The notes below the pieces were generated by a model. It was not told the DNA's origin, did not search any database, and saw nothing but the letters and a program-made list of their open reading frames with translations. A program made the translations under genes and the position numbers. Source: Firmicutes bacterium ADurb.Bin248 (GTDB lineage Bacteria > Bacillota > Clostridia > Christensenellales > CAG-138). From it: a stretch of 38,788 nucleotides of DNA. Numbering within the stretch: the first letter of the stretch is position 1; each line of letters starts with the position of its first letter. Below are positions 14,717 to 22,442 of this stretch, piece by piece. Where the stretch lies: NCBI GenBank assembly GCA_002069725.1, contig MWBW01000026.1, positions 1-38,788 of the forward strand. Direction: 5' to 3'.

Positions 14717-17188
14717 TCAATAGCTGCCCAGAACGTCGATGACGCTGCCGTCTATGGCGTTGATGGCGATCACGGGCGCGGGGCCGGTAAACAGCTCCCC
14801 GGAGTTCAAGTAGTAATGGTATTCCTGAGCGTCCTCCTGGGAGATGTGGCTTTGTATCGCCGTGCCATAGAACAGGTAAGCGGGGACGTAGAGCCCCTTT
14901 TTCTGCCCGGGAGCATCCTTCCGCTTCACGCGGATGAGGCCGAGCCGTATTTCTTTGATCGTGATATCGAGACGGATGTTTTTCTCGTAGTCGTTCTCCG
15001 CCTCCGGGCACCGGGGACCGTAGGTCTGGAAGATGTTGGCCTCGAAGCGGCGCATCGCTTCCTCGAAGGGGATGATGTCCGCGTCCTCGCTGACGATTTC
15101 GGTGACCTTGCCCGGCTCGAACCAAAGGATTTCGTATATGCCGTCGTCGCCGACGATGAACTCGATGCACTCCGGATACCACGGGATGTCGTATTCGCCG
15201 TTCGTGTTCGCGCCGTGGTTCCGGTGGACGGCCACGGGGGTGCCGCAGACCGTGGGCACGAAGAACAGCTTGTATGCGTAGTGCGACGCCGGGCCGTAAT
15301 AATCGTCAACGTGCCCCGTGCCGTGGTTGTCCGTAATGTAGATGTCCGCGAGCGCGATATCCTCGCGCCCGCAGGCCTTGAGGAAATCTTCGGCAAGCTT
15401 TATGGCGCCCGCGGCGGAAATGGAGAGCTTTCCTTCGTATTCCTTCCCCGGCACGAAGCTCTCGTCCACTCCGGGCGCGCCGTCGAGCGTGAAATTGCTG
15501 GCGATGTTGAAGAACCAAATTTGATCGGCCCACTGCTTGTCTCCCGTAGTCACAGACAAGTTCCCGTATCCTTCGGCGGAGCACCCCAGCCGCAGGATGC
15601 CGGAGGCATCGGCGTGATAGGTGCCGTCGGTCGTCGTGGCTGGCGGGCGCTCCTCGGGCGCGGAGTCGTATTGCGCCTCCAGCACGGCGATAAACCCCTC
15701 ATATTGGGTGATCATGTTCGCGGCGCTTTCGCCGCCGGATTCGCGCAGCGTTTCGATTTCGCACCGGTAATTCAGGATCATGGCTTCGATGTCGGCCCTG
15801 GTCATCACGTAAGAAGAAGAATAATCCATGGGCTGCCCGTTTGGGAAGAGATGGCGCACCATAGCCTTTGCCATCTCCTGGGGGAAGCCTGTGGCCTCCA
15901 TCGCCGCCACCGGCAGCTTGCCCGATGCGGGGAGGACCACCTCGGCGTCCACAGTGAGGGTCAAAAGGCCGTTGTCGCTTTTGGCCTCATAGGAGTAATG
16001 GTCCGGAAAGGCGCGATCCCCGAGCTTTTTCCCGCTTCCGGTTTCGCCCGGGCCGCCGCTTTCGGCGGGCTTCTGGCTCTCGACAATGTCGAGGATATCT
16101 CCGCCCTTGTTGACGACGACTTCCTCCTGCGGCGTGGGCTGGCAGGCGGTCGTAAAGCATGTGAGCGCGAGCACGAGCGCGAGCGCGGCGGCGGCGAGGC
16201 GCGCGCCGCGGGAGGCGGTGTTTTGCATGAACGCGCCGCGGATGCGCCGCTTGGCCATGCGCCGCGTGCGGAACTGCGCCAAGCCGAGCTGGGGCGCGGT
16301 TTCGAACGAGAAAAGACTCAGTATGGTCGCGAGGTACCCGCGCTTTTCCGCGGGACGGAGCAGGGCGATCACGTCCGCGTCGCAGGCGGTTTCCATATCG
16401 GAAACGAGCTCGAAGAGCGCGAGGTGCACGAGGGGGTTGAACCAGTACGCCGTGCGCAGCACGTTGAGCGACGCCTGCACAAGCTGGTCGCGCCGCCTGA
16501 AGTGCGTGAGCTCGTGCAGCAGCGCGAAGCGGAGCTGCGCGGGCGTCTCGAGCATCGGGGCGGGGATGAGCAGCACGGCGCGGCCGAACAGCGCGATGCC
16601 CGGCGACATGGCTACGTCCACGATCCAGAGCCGAATCTCCCGCTTTACGCCGAGCGCGGCGCGGCATTCATCGCATAAGGTGTGCGCCCAATCCGGCGTC
16701 GCGACGCGAAGCGCCTTCATGCGGCGATAATGCCGCAGCGTTCCATATGCCATCCACGCGGCGAAGACGGCGATCCCGCCGAGCCAGAGCGCGAAGGCGG
16801 CTTCGTAAGGGTCGAACGGCTTTGCCGCGGCATTCTTTTGCGCCTGCGTTTGTGTTTGCGCCTGTTGCGCCGCGGGCTGCTGCGGCCCGGCGCTTTTCGC
16901 GCCGGTTTGCGGCTGTGCGGAGGGGTGCGGTCCGGCAGTGCCTCTTTCGGGCAGGCCGGGCTGCGCCTGGACCCCGGCCGCGGGAGCTTGCGGGAACAGG
17001 CTTTCCATATGGAAACCGCTCTCGACGGTCACGGGCAGCGCGAGGCGCAGGATCAGCAAGCCCCACACGAGGTAGTTCAGGCGCGGGGAGACGCGCTTCC
17101 GGAACAGCGCCCGGAAGAGCAGGATCGCGCCCGTGATCGCGGCGGAATAGAGGCTGATTTCGATCAGCGCGTCAATGATCGCCTTCAT
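14717..17188 (-). CDS. Sensor S2: BlaR1-like M56 metallopeptidase fused to lipoprotein-type sensor domain
   Basis: The 823-residue product has the same plan as S1: two membrane helices, a long Pro/Gln/Ala linker (about 64-125) including AQQAQTQTQAQK, a third helix, the M56 domain with HELTH at 225-229 and METACDADVI, the KRRIRGAF motif (313-320), and a fourth helix ending CFTTACQ with Cys349. The outer domain (349-823) is very close to LP2 along its whole length, sharing runs such as PFEEAMRRFEANIFQTYGP, NGEYDIPWY and AINAIDGSVID. It overlaps the BlaI-2 gene by 17 bases, and AGGAGG precedes its ATG. The near match to LP2 points to a recent tandem duplication in which one copy gained or lost the M56 part. 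Confidence 0.85.
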   Translation of the reverse strand: MKAIIDALIEISLYSAAITGAILLFRALFRKRVSPRLNYLVWGLLILRLALPVTVESGFHMESLFPQAPAAGVQAQPGLPERGTAGPHPSAQPQTGAKSAGPQQPAAQQAQTQTQAQKNAAAKPFDPYEAAFALWLGGIAVFAAWMAYGTLRHYRRMKALRVATPDWAHTLCDECRAALGVKREIRLWIVDVAMSPGIALFGRAVLLIPAPMLETPAQLRFALLHELTHFRRRDQLVQASLNVLRTAYWFNPLVHLALFELVSDMETACDADVIALLRPAEKRGYLATILSLFSFETAPQLGLAQFRTRRMAKRRIRGAFMQNTASRGARLAAAALALVLALTCFTTACQPTPQEEVVVNKGGDILDIVESQKPAESGGPGETGSGKKLGDRAFPDHYSYEAKSDNGLLTLTVDAEVVLPASGKLPVAAMEATGFPQEMAKAMVRHLFPNGQPMDYSSSYVMTRADIEAMILNYRCEIETLRESGGESAANMITQYEGFIAVLEAQYDSAPEERPPATTTDGTYHADASGILRLGCSAEGYGNLSVTTGDKQWADQIWFFNIASNFTLDGAPGVDESFVPGKEYEGKLSISAAGAIKLAEDFLKACGREDIALADIYITDNHGTGHVDDYYGPASHYAYKLFFVPTVCGTPVAVHRNHGANTNGEYDIPWYPECIEFIVGDDGIYEILWFEPGKVTEIVSEDADIIPFEEAMRRFEANIFQTYGPRCPEAENDYEKNIRLDITIKEIRLGLIRVKRKDAPGQKKGLYVPAYLFYGTAIQSHISQEDAQEYHYYLNSGELFTGPAPVIAINAIDGSVIDVLGSY

Positions 17189-17567
17189 TCCGCGCCTCCT
17201 GTGCGAGCAACTCCTCGAGCATGGCGAGCAGTTCGCGCCGCTCGTCCGCGCCGAGGTTGCCCGCGCGCACCATGCTCGTCACCATCAGCTTGACCGAGCC
17301 CGCCTCGACTTTATCGAGCACGCTCTTGCTTTCGCGCTCCACGCATTCCTCGCGCGAGACGACGGGATAATAGAGCTTGTCGCGCCCGCGCTTATCGGAG
17401 GCGATGAAGCCCTTCTTCTCGAGGATCGCCATATACGCGGAAAAGGTCTTGTAGCTCCAGTTCGCGCGATCGTTGATTCCGGCGATCACCTCGGAGAGCG
17501 TCGCCGGGGATTTTTCCCACAGCGCGCGCATTACGATCCATTCGGCGGGGGTGAGGGTTTCTTTCAT
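17172..17567 (-). CDS. BlaI/MecI family repressor, BlaI-2
   Basis: This 131-residue repressor starts MKETLTPAEWIVMRALWEKSPATLSEV and has the winged helix WSYKTFSAYMAILEKKGFIASDKRGRDKLYYPVVSREE, then a helical dimerisation region with ESKSVLDKVEAGSVKLMVTSM. The recognition helix (SYKTFSAYMAIL) differs clearly from that of BlaI-1 (NSSSYSTYLKRM), consistent with the different dyads at their promoters. S2 is the overlapping partner gene. I do not see the Asn-Phe cleavage pair of BlaI; a cut in the VTSMVRAGN region is possible but untested. Confidence 0.92.
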   Translation of the reverse strand: MKETLTPAEWIVMRALWEKSPATLSEVIAGINDRANWSYKTFSAYMAILEKKGFIASDKRGRDKLYYPVVSREECVERESKSVLDKVEAGSVKLMVTSMVRAGNLGADERRELLAMLEELLAQEARNEGDH

Positions 17568-17591
17568 GCTTCACACTCCTAAGCGTATTGG

Positions 17592-17652
17592 TTAGGGCCT
17601 AATGGCTTAATCCTGTGCCTAGAAGTATAGGAATATTGGATTCCGCTGTCAA
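17592..17652 (-). promoter_or_regulatory. Promoter and putative BlaI-2 operators
   Basis: A consensus promoter is present on the minus strand: TTGACA (17647-17652), 17 bases, TATACT (17624-17629). The -10 box is inside the dyad CCTA-GAAGTA-TAGG (17618-17631). A second perfect dyad, TTAGGGCCTAA, lies downstream at 17592-17602 in the untranslated leader. Neither contains TACA-NN-TGTA. They are the likely binding sites of BlaI-2. Confidence 0.8.
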
Positions 17653-17761
17653 CCCCGCCGAAAAAACGTTACAAATCATTCATGCGATATTCAATTGTCA
17701 AGGTTCTTCTCAGCGCCCGAGATCCCCGGCGATCGCGCCGCCGAGGGCGCTTGCCGCGCCT

Positions 17762-19288
17762 TCAATAGCTGCCCAGAATGTCGATGACGCTGCCGTCTAT
17801 GGCGTTGATGGCGATCACGAGCGCGGGGCCGGTGAACAGGTCGGAGCTTACGTTCATGTAGGAGCGGTATTCCCGGCCGTTTTCCTTGAACGTGCAGCTT
17901 TGTATCGCAGCGCCGTAGAACAAATAGGCGGGCAGGTAGATCCCTTTCTTCTGGCCGGGCTTATCCTTCTGCTTGACGCGGATGAGGCCGAGCTGTATCC
18001 TGTCGACCGCGATGTCGAGGCGGATGTTTTCCTCGTAGTCGTTTTCCGCCTCGCTGCACCAGGGGCCGTAGGTCTGGAAGATGTTCGCCTCGAAGCGGCG
18101 CATCGCCTCCTCGAAGGGGATGATGTCCGCGTCGTCGCTGACAACCTCCGTGACCCTGCCGGGCTCGTTCCAGTTGATGTTCAGGATACCGCCGTCGCCC
18201 ACGATGAACTCGATGCACTCCTGGTACCACGGTATGTCGTACTCGCCGTTCGAACTCGCGCCGTGGCGCGCGTGCACGCCTATGGGGGTGCCGTTGATCG
18301 TGGGCGTGAAGAACAGATAGTAGGCGTACAGGGACGCGGGGCCGTAATAATCGTCATAATGCCCCGTGCCGTGGTCGTCCGCAATGTAGATGTTCGTGAG
18401 CACGGCGTCGTCCCGCCCGCAGGCCTCGAGGAAGCCTTTGGCGAGGGCCACGGCGTCCGCCGCGGGCAGAGAGAGCTTGCCCTCGTATTCCGGCCCCGGC
18501 ACGAAGTTCTCATCCACCTCGGGCACGCCGTCGAGCGTGAAGTTGGCGCTGACGTTCCAAAAGGAAACGGAGGAGGACTCCTCCACGCCGCCCCCCGTGC
18601 CCACAAACAGGTGCCCGCGGCCGTCCACGCCGCAATCCAGCCGCATGCTGCCGTCGCTCGCGACGATATAGGTGCCGTCGGTCGTCGTTGCGGGCGGGCG
18701 CTCCTCGGGCGCGGAGTCGTATTGCGCCTCCAGCTCGGCAACGTATTCCTCATATCGGCCGATGACCTCCGCCGCGTGCTCCTCATCGGATTCGCGCCAT
18801 TTTTCGATTTCGAGCCGGTAATTCAATATGGTCGCCTCGATCTCGGGCTTGGTCATCACGTAATGGTTATCCAAAGGCTGCGCGTCCGGGAAGAGGTAAC
18901 GCACCATGGCCTTCGCCATTTCCTGCGGGAAGCCCGCGGCTTCCATCATGGCGACAGGCATCCTGCCCGACGCGGGGAGCACCACGTCCGCGTCCACAAC
19001 AAGGCTCAGCAGGCCGTTGTCGCTTTTGGCCTCGTAGGCATAATGACCGGGGAAGCTTCTGTCCCCGAGTTTTTTTCCGCTTCCGCCGGCGGTTTCGCCC
19101 GGGCCGCCGGTCGCGGCGGGCTTTTGGCTCTCGACGGCGTCGAGTATGTCCCCGCCCTTGTTGACGACGACTTCCTCCTCCGGCGTGGGCTGGCAGGCGG
19201 TCGTAAAACACGTGAGCGCGAGCACGAGCGCGAGCGCCGCCGCGGCGAGGCGGACCTGCTTCGACCGGGAGAATCCACAAATTTCCAT
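17762..19288 (-). CDS. Lipoprotein LP2 with the array sensor domain (DUF6034-like)
   Basis: The 508-residue product has a signal sequence ending LALTCFTTAC, with Cys32 as the lipid anchor, then QPTPEEEVVVNKGGDILDAVESQ. The signal helix and the following residues are nearly the same as the fourth membrane helix and junction of S2, and the rest aligns with the S2 outer domain almost throughout, ending AINAIDGSVIDILGSY. It thus looks like S2 without the M56 part. The start at 19288 has AAGGAGG five bases upstream; the GTG two codons earlier overlaps that site. It may compete with the sensors for ligand or act as their partner; this is inference. It lies between S3 and BlaI-2 and has its own upstream block. 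Confidence 0.78.
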   Translation of the reverse strand: MEICGFSRSKQVRLAAAALALVLALTCFTTACQPTPEEEVVVNKGGDILDAVESQKPAATGGPGETAGGSGKKLGDRSFPGHYAYEAKSDNGLLSLVVDADVVLPASGRMPVAMMEAAGFPQEMAKAMVRYLFPDAQPLDNHYVMTKPEIEATILNYRLEIEKWRESDEEHAAEVIGRYEEYVAELEAQYDSAPEERPPATTTDGTYIVASDGSMRLDCGVDGRGHLFVGTGGGVEESSSVSFWNVSANFTLDGVPEVDENFVPGPEYEGKLSLPAADAVALAKGFLEACGRDDAVLTNIYIADDHGTGHYDDYYGPASLYAYYLFFTPTINGTPIGVHARHGASSNGEYDIPWYQECIEFIVGDGGILNINWNEPGRVTEVVSDDADIIPFEEAMRRFEANIFQTYGPWCSEAENDYEENIRLDIAVDRIQLGLIRVKQKDKPGQKKGIYLPAYLFYGAAIQSCTFKENGREYRSYMNVSSDLFTGPALVIAINAIDGSVIDILGSY

Positions 19289-19306
19289 ACGCACCTCCTT
19301 GCCCCC

Positions 19307-19350
19307 ATTATCACGCGCCCGGCCGGGAAATTGGGAAAATAAACTGTGAA
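19307..19350 (-). promoter_or_regulatory. Conserved upstream block of LP2
   Basis: On the minus strand TTCACAGTTT (TTCACA at 19345-19350) and GATAAT (19307-19312) are 32 bases apart, as before LP1 and LP3. The stretch between includes TTTTCCCAATTTCCCGG, which is shared with LP3 base for base. No BlaI-type dyad is evident. Confidence 0.5.
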
Positions 19351-19411
19351 TTCAAACGCGCGTGATTGCCGGAAAAAATTTTCCTTCCGGCCGGGCGCGC
19401 GCAATGATCCG

Positions 19412-21880
19412 TCAATACCCGAGGTCTTTGTCTATGACGCTGCCGTCTATGGCGTTGATGGTGATCGAGCCGTAGTTCTGCGGGAAGCCGGAAACCAGGC
19501 AGGCCGGGTTGCCGTTCGCGTCGACGTCGCCGGGCGAAGAACCGTTGCCGCCCTTGCCGTACTTGGTGTAATACGCTTCGGTATGCGCGACCTCGCTATA
19601 AAAGTTCCACACCGGCAGGTAATAGTAACCGTCGCCGTTGCGTTTGGCAACGCGCATGAGCCCGAGCTCCGCGCGCGTGACGGTGACGGTCGCGCCCGGG
19701 TCGTACTCGGCGGTGTAGCGCTGATAAACGGCGACCTGCTCGATTGCCTTCGCGGCGATCTCGTCGAAGGGCAGCACGGCGACGTTCTCGTTTTCAATCG
19801 AAGTCACCCGCATGGGATTTTCCCAAAGAAATTGCAGAAGCCCTTCGTCGTCCAGCACGATGACCATCTTTTCATACCGCACGGGATACTGCACGTCGCT
19901 TTCCATGTCGCTTCCCACGTCCTCGCAGGTGTACATGGTTCCCACGCCGTTGACCTCGCGCATGAACACGCACGCCCAGCCCCAGTTCCGGTCGGTATTA
20001 TCCCGGGATTCCGCCGCCGGGGCGATGAAGCAGAGCTTCAGTTCGTCCGTGAGTTGGGAAGCGATGGCCATCGCCTGCCCGGCGGCCTGCTCTGCCGTGA
20101 GGGATACGTTCCAGGGCTTGTCGCGATATACCCCGGCGAAATAGGCCATGTAATTCTTGCCGATGCCCGCGCTGATGCCAGTGATCCGGCCGCGCGGCCA
20201 ATCCCCGCAGGCGAAACGGTAGGTATTCTCCCCGATCTGCGTGCGGATGGATACGCCGTTGTAGCCTGCGCCGTCCTGTGGAATCCAGCGCACGGTTGTA
20301 TCCCGTGCCTCGAGCTCGGATGCGTAAGGCGCGCTCCCGTACAGCTCCTCGTAATACCTGATGCTTTCCTCGGCTTTGCTTTTGAAACTCTCGTAATAGG
20401 CGTCGTTCGGGTCGAGCGAGGCGAGGAACGCGCGCTCTGCGATGATCCGCTCCTCCGCCCATTCCTTCGTGAAGGTGTTCCCGTCGTACCATGTGAGCTC
20501 GTTCCCAAACAGAACTTCCATCACCCTGTCGATGTCCTGCTGCGTGAATTCGCGAAGCTCCGCGTTCGCGACGGGGAGGGCGAGGGCGTTGGGCACCGTA
20601 ACGGCGGCGTCGGCGGTGAGGTTGAGCCTGCCGTCCGCGCTCTGCCCCTCGTAGGTCCAGCGCTCCGGCGCGCCGAGTATGGCGCGAAGCTGCGCCGTCA
20701 CGTCCTCCGCGGGTACGACGGGCCCGGTTGTTCCGGAAAGCGTGGCCTGCGGCGTGTTTTTGACGGCCTCCGGGAGCGTGTCGTCCCCCTTGTTGACGAC
20801 GATCTCCTGTTCCGGCGTGGGCTGGCAGGCGGTCGTGAAGCAGGAGAAGACGAGCAGCAGCGCGACGAAAAGCGCCGCGAACCGGGCGGCGGCCCCGCTT
20901 TTGGCCGGGGCGAACACGCCCCGGATGCGCCGCGCAGCGTCGCGCTCCGCAGCGACGAGCGCCATGCCGAGCACATAGCTTTCCCGGCGGCTGCTCGAAA
21001 ACAGGCTCAGCAGCGTCAGCGCGTATTCGCGCTTTCCCGCGCCGCCGAGCGCGCGGGCGACCGCGCCGTCGCAGGCGGCTTCCATGTCGCGCAGCATGCT
21101 CCGTCCGGTCAGCCACACGGCGGGGTTGAACCAATAGATCGCCTCTAGCGCGCGCAGCAGCAGGCACGCGAGGTGGTCGCGCCGCCTGAAGTGCGTGAGC
21201 TCGTGCAGCAGCGCGAAGCGGAGCTGTTCGTCGGAAAAGCGGCCGGGCAGGTCCGCGGGGAGGATCACGCGCGGGCGAAGGCCCACCGTCAGCGCGGGGG
21301 AGGAGGCGCTCGCGAGCAGGCGGATCTCCGGAACGCGGCGGATGCGAAGCCGCGCCGCGCACGAAGCGTAGATTCCTTGCGTCCGCCCGTCGGGCAGAAG
21401 GCCGTTTTTTCGGATCGCGCGCCTGAGCCGGATGCCGGTGAGCGCGAGTTTGGCCGTCAGCACAGCCGCGCCGAGCAGCCAGAGCGCCGCGAGCGCGTCC
21501 GCCCATGTCGGCGCGAAGGCCGGCGCGGCGGCGGGCGCCGCGTTTTGCGCGTCCCGCGCCGGGGCGGAGGGCGCGGCGGGGGAGTATACGCCGTCGTTCG
21601 GTATGACCTCCGGCTCCCGGTAGAAGATTTCCCGCTCGGCCAGCGCCGTGGAAAGCTCGGTTGGGGAGACTGCCTCCGCCTGTCCCTGCGGCAGCGTGAA
21701 CGGATGCAAGCCGCTCTCGACGCTCGCGGGCAGGCACAGCCGCGCGAGCACGAGCAGCCACAGCGCGACGCGAAGCGCGGGAGAAAGCCTCGCCTTCATA
21801 ACGCGCGCGAAAGCGAACACCGCGAGGTAGAGTATGGCCGAATAAACCGAAACCTCGGCGAGAACGCAAAGGAGCTTCAC
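19412..21880 (-). CDS. Sensor S3: BlaR1-like M56 metallopeptidase fused to lipoprotein-type sensor domain
   Basis: The 822-residue product follows the plan of S1 and S2: two N-terminal helices, a linker rich in Ala and Pro (about 95-125), a third helix, the M56 domain with HELTH at 226-230 and MEAACDGAVA (the position that is METACD in the others; the zinc-ligand Glu is kept), ARRIRGVF (316-323), then a fourth helix ending SCFTTAC with Cys352. The outer domain (352-822) has the family core NENVAVLPFDEIAAKAIEQV and ends TINAIDGSVIDKDLGY. It overlaps BlaI-3 by four bases (ATGA), the tightest of the three pairs. Its sensor domain is clearly different in sequence from those of S1 and S2, so a different ligand is plausible. 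Confidence 0.85.
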   Translation of the reverse strand: MKLLCVLAEVSVYSAILYLAVFAFARVMKARLSPALRVALWLLVLARLCLPASVESGLHPFTLPQGQAEAVSPTELSTALAEREIFYREPEVIPNDGVYSPAAPSAPARDAQNAAPAAAPAFAPTWADALAALWLLGAAVLTAKLALTGIRLRRAIRKNGLLPDGRTQGIYASCAARLRIRRVPEIRLLASASSPALTVGLRPRVILPADLPGRFSDEQLRFALLHELTHFRRRDHLACLLLRALEAIYWFNPAVWLTGRSMLRDMEAACDGAVARALGGAGKREYALTLLSLFSSSRRESYVLGMALVAAERDAARRIRGVFAPAKSGAAARFAALFVALLLVFSCFTTACQPTPEQEIVVNKGDDTLPEAVKNTPQATLSGTTGPVVPAEDVTAQLRAILGAPERWTYEGQSADGRLNLTADAAVTVPNALALPVANAELREFTQQDIDRVMEVLFGNELTWYDGNTFTKEWAEERIIAERAFLASLDPNDAYYESFKSKAEESIRYYEELYGSAPYASELEARDTTVRWIPQDGAGYNGVSIRTQIGENTYRFACGDWPRGRITGISAGIGKNYMAYFAGVYRDKPWNVSLTAEQAAGQAMAIASQLTDELKLCFIAPAAESRDNTDRNWGWACVFMREVNGVGTMYTCEDVGSDMESDVQYPVRYEKMVIVLDDEGLLQFLWENPMRVTSIENENVAVLPFDEIAAKAIEQVAVYQRYTAEYDPGATVTVTRAELGLMRVAKRNGDGYYYLPVWNFYSEVAHTEAYYTKYGKGGNGSSPGDVDANGNPACLVSGFPQNYGSITINAIDGSVIDKDLGY

Positions 21881-22272
21881 GCCCGCTCACCGTCCTTTTC
21901 ACAAAGCGCGTCTATGATCTCGCGCACGCGCGCCTGCCCTTCGGGGGAGAGGCCCGTCTTTTTCATCATGCACAGCATAAGCTTCTCCGCGTCGTTGCCG
22001 CCGAGCTTGCGCAGTATGCTCTCCCCTTCGGATTCGATGCACTCCTCCCGGCTCACGGCGGGGTAATAGAACTTCATGCGCCCGCGCGTGCGAAAGGCGA
22101 CGAGGCCCTTGTCCGCGAGTATTTTCATGTAGGAAGCGTAGGTCGTGTAGCTCCAGTCCACGCGCGCGCCTATGGACTCGATGATTTCGCCGAGCACCTG
22201 CGGCTCCCGGTCCCAGAGCGCATCCATGACGATCCATTCCGGCGTGGTCAGCGCGTTTTTTTGCTTTGACAT
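21877..22272 (-). CDS. BlaI/MecI family repressor, BlaI-3
   Basis: A 131-residue repressor starting MSKQKNALTTPEWIVMDALWDREPQVLGEI, with winged helix VDWSYTTYASYMKILADKGLVAFRTRGRMKFYYPAVSREE and a C-terminal helical region ESILRKLGGNDAEKLMLCMMKKTGL. The family and likely mechanism are as for BlaI-1. Its partner S3 overlaps it by four bases. The recognition helix (SYTTYASYMKIL) is close to that of BlaI-2 but not the same. The promoter carries the longest dyad of the three. Confidence 0.92.
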   Translation of the reverse strand: MSKQKNALTTPEWIVMDALWDREPQVLGEIIESIGARVDWSYTTYASYMKILADKGLVAFRTRGRMKFYYPAVSREECIESEGESILRKLGGNDAEKLMLCMMKKTGLSPEGQARVREIIDALCEKDGERA

Positions 22273-22284
22273 GGCGGCCTCCCA

Positions 22285-22328
22285 AATATTACTAAAGTTA
22301 TAGTAATATTACTGGGAATCCCTGTCAA
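22285..22328 (-). promoter_or_regulatory. Promoter and putative BlaI-3 operator
   Basis: On the minus strand TTGACA (22323-22328), 17 bases, TACTAT (22300-22305). The -10 box lies within a dyad of ten-base perfect arms AATATTACTA and TAGTAATATT separated by six bases (22285-22310). It overlaps a second small palindrome GTAATATTAC (22303-22312), and GGGAATCCC (22314-22322) fills the spacer next to the -35 box. Confidence 0.85.
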
Positions 22329-22402
22329 GCTTCGGATTCTGAATTATTTATGAACGATCGCGGTTTCGATTGAGACGCGGCAAGGGAAGGGATGCAACGC
22401 AG

Positions 22403-22421
22403 GGGCGGATATCATCCGCCC
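22403..22421. repeat. Palindromic repeat GGGCGGAT-ATC-ATCCGCCC, copy 1
   Basis: Eight-base perfect arms around ATC, preceded by AG, lie between the end of LP3 and the BlaI-3 promoter. The same element with loop ATG is at 29611-29629. It looks like a dispersed REP-like hairpin; without a U-tract it is not an obvious terminator. Confidence 0.7.
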
Positions 22422-22442
22422 TCTGGTGCCGTCCGCGCCGTT

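Noticed and set aside
11869..16678. Plus-strand open frames of 669 and 686 codons opposite S1 and S2
   Set aside because: Low-complexity His/Arg/Val-rich products, no ribosome binding site, and the opposite strand encodes recognisable M56 and sensor domains.
11755..21880. S1-S3 as beta-lactam sensors like BlaR1
   Set aside because: The M56 half fits, but the outer domains show no SxxK, SxN and KTG set and instead match the neighbouring lipoproteins.
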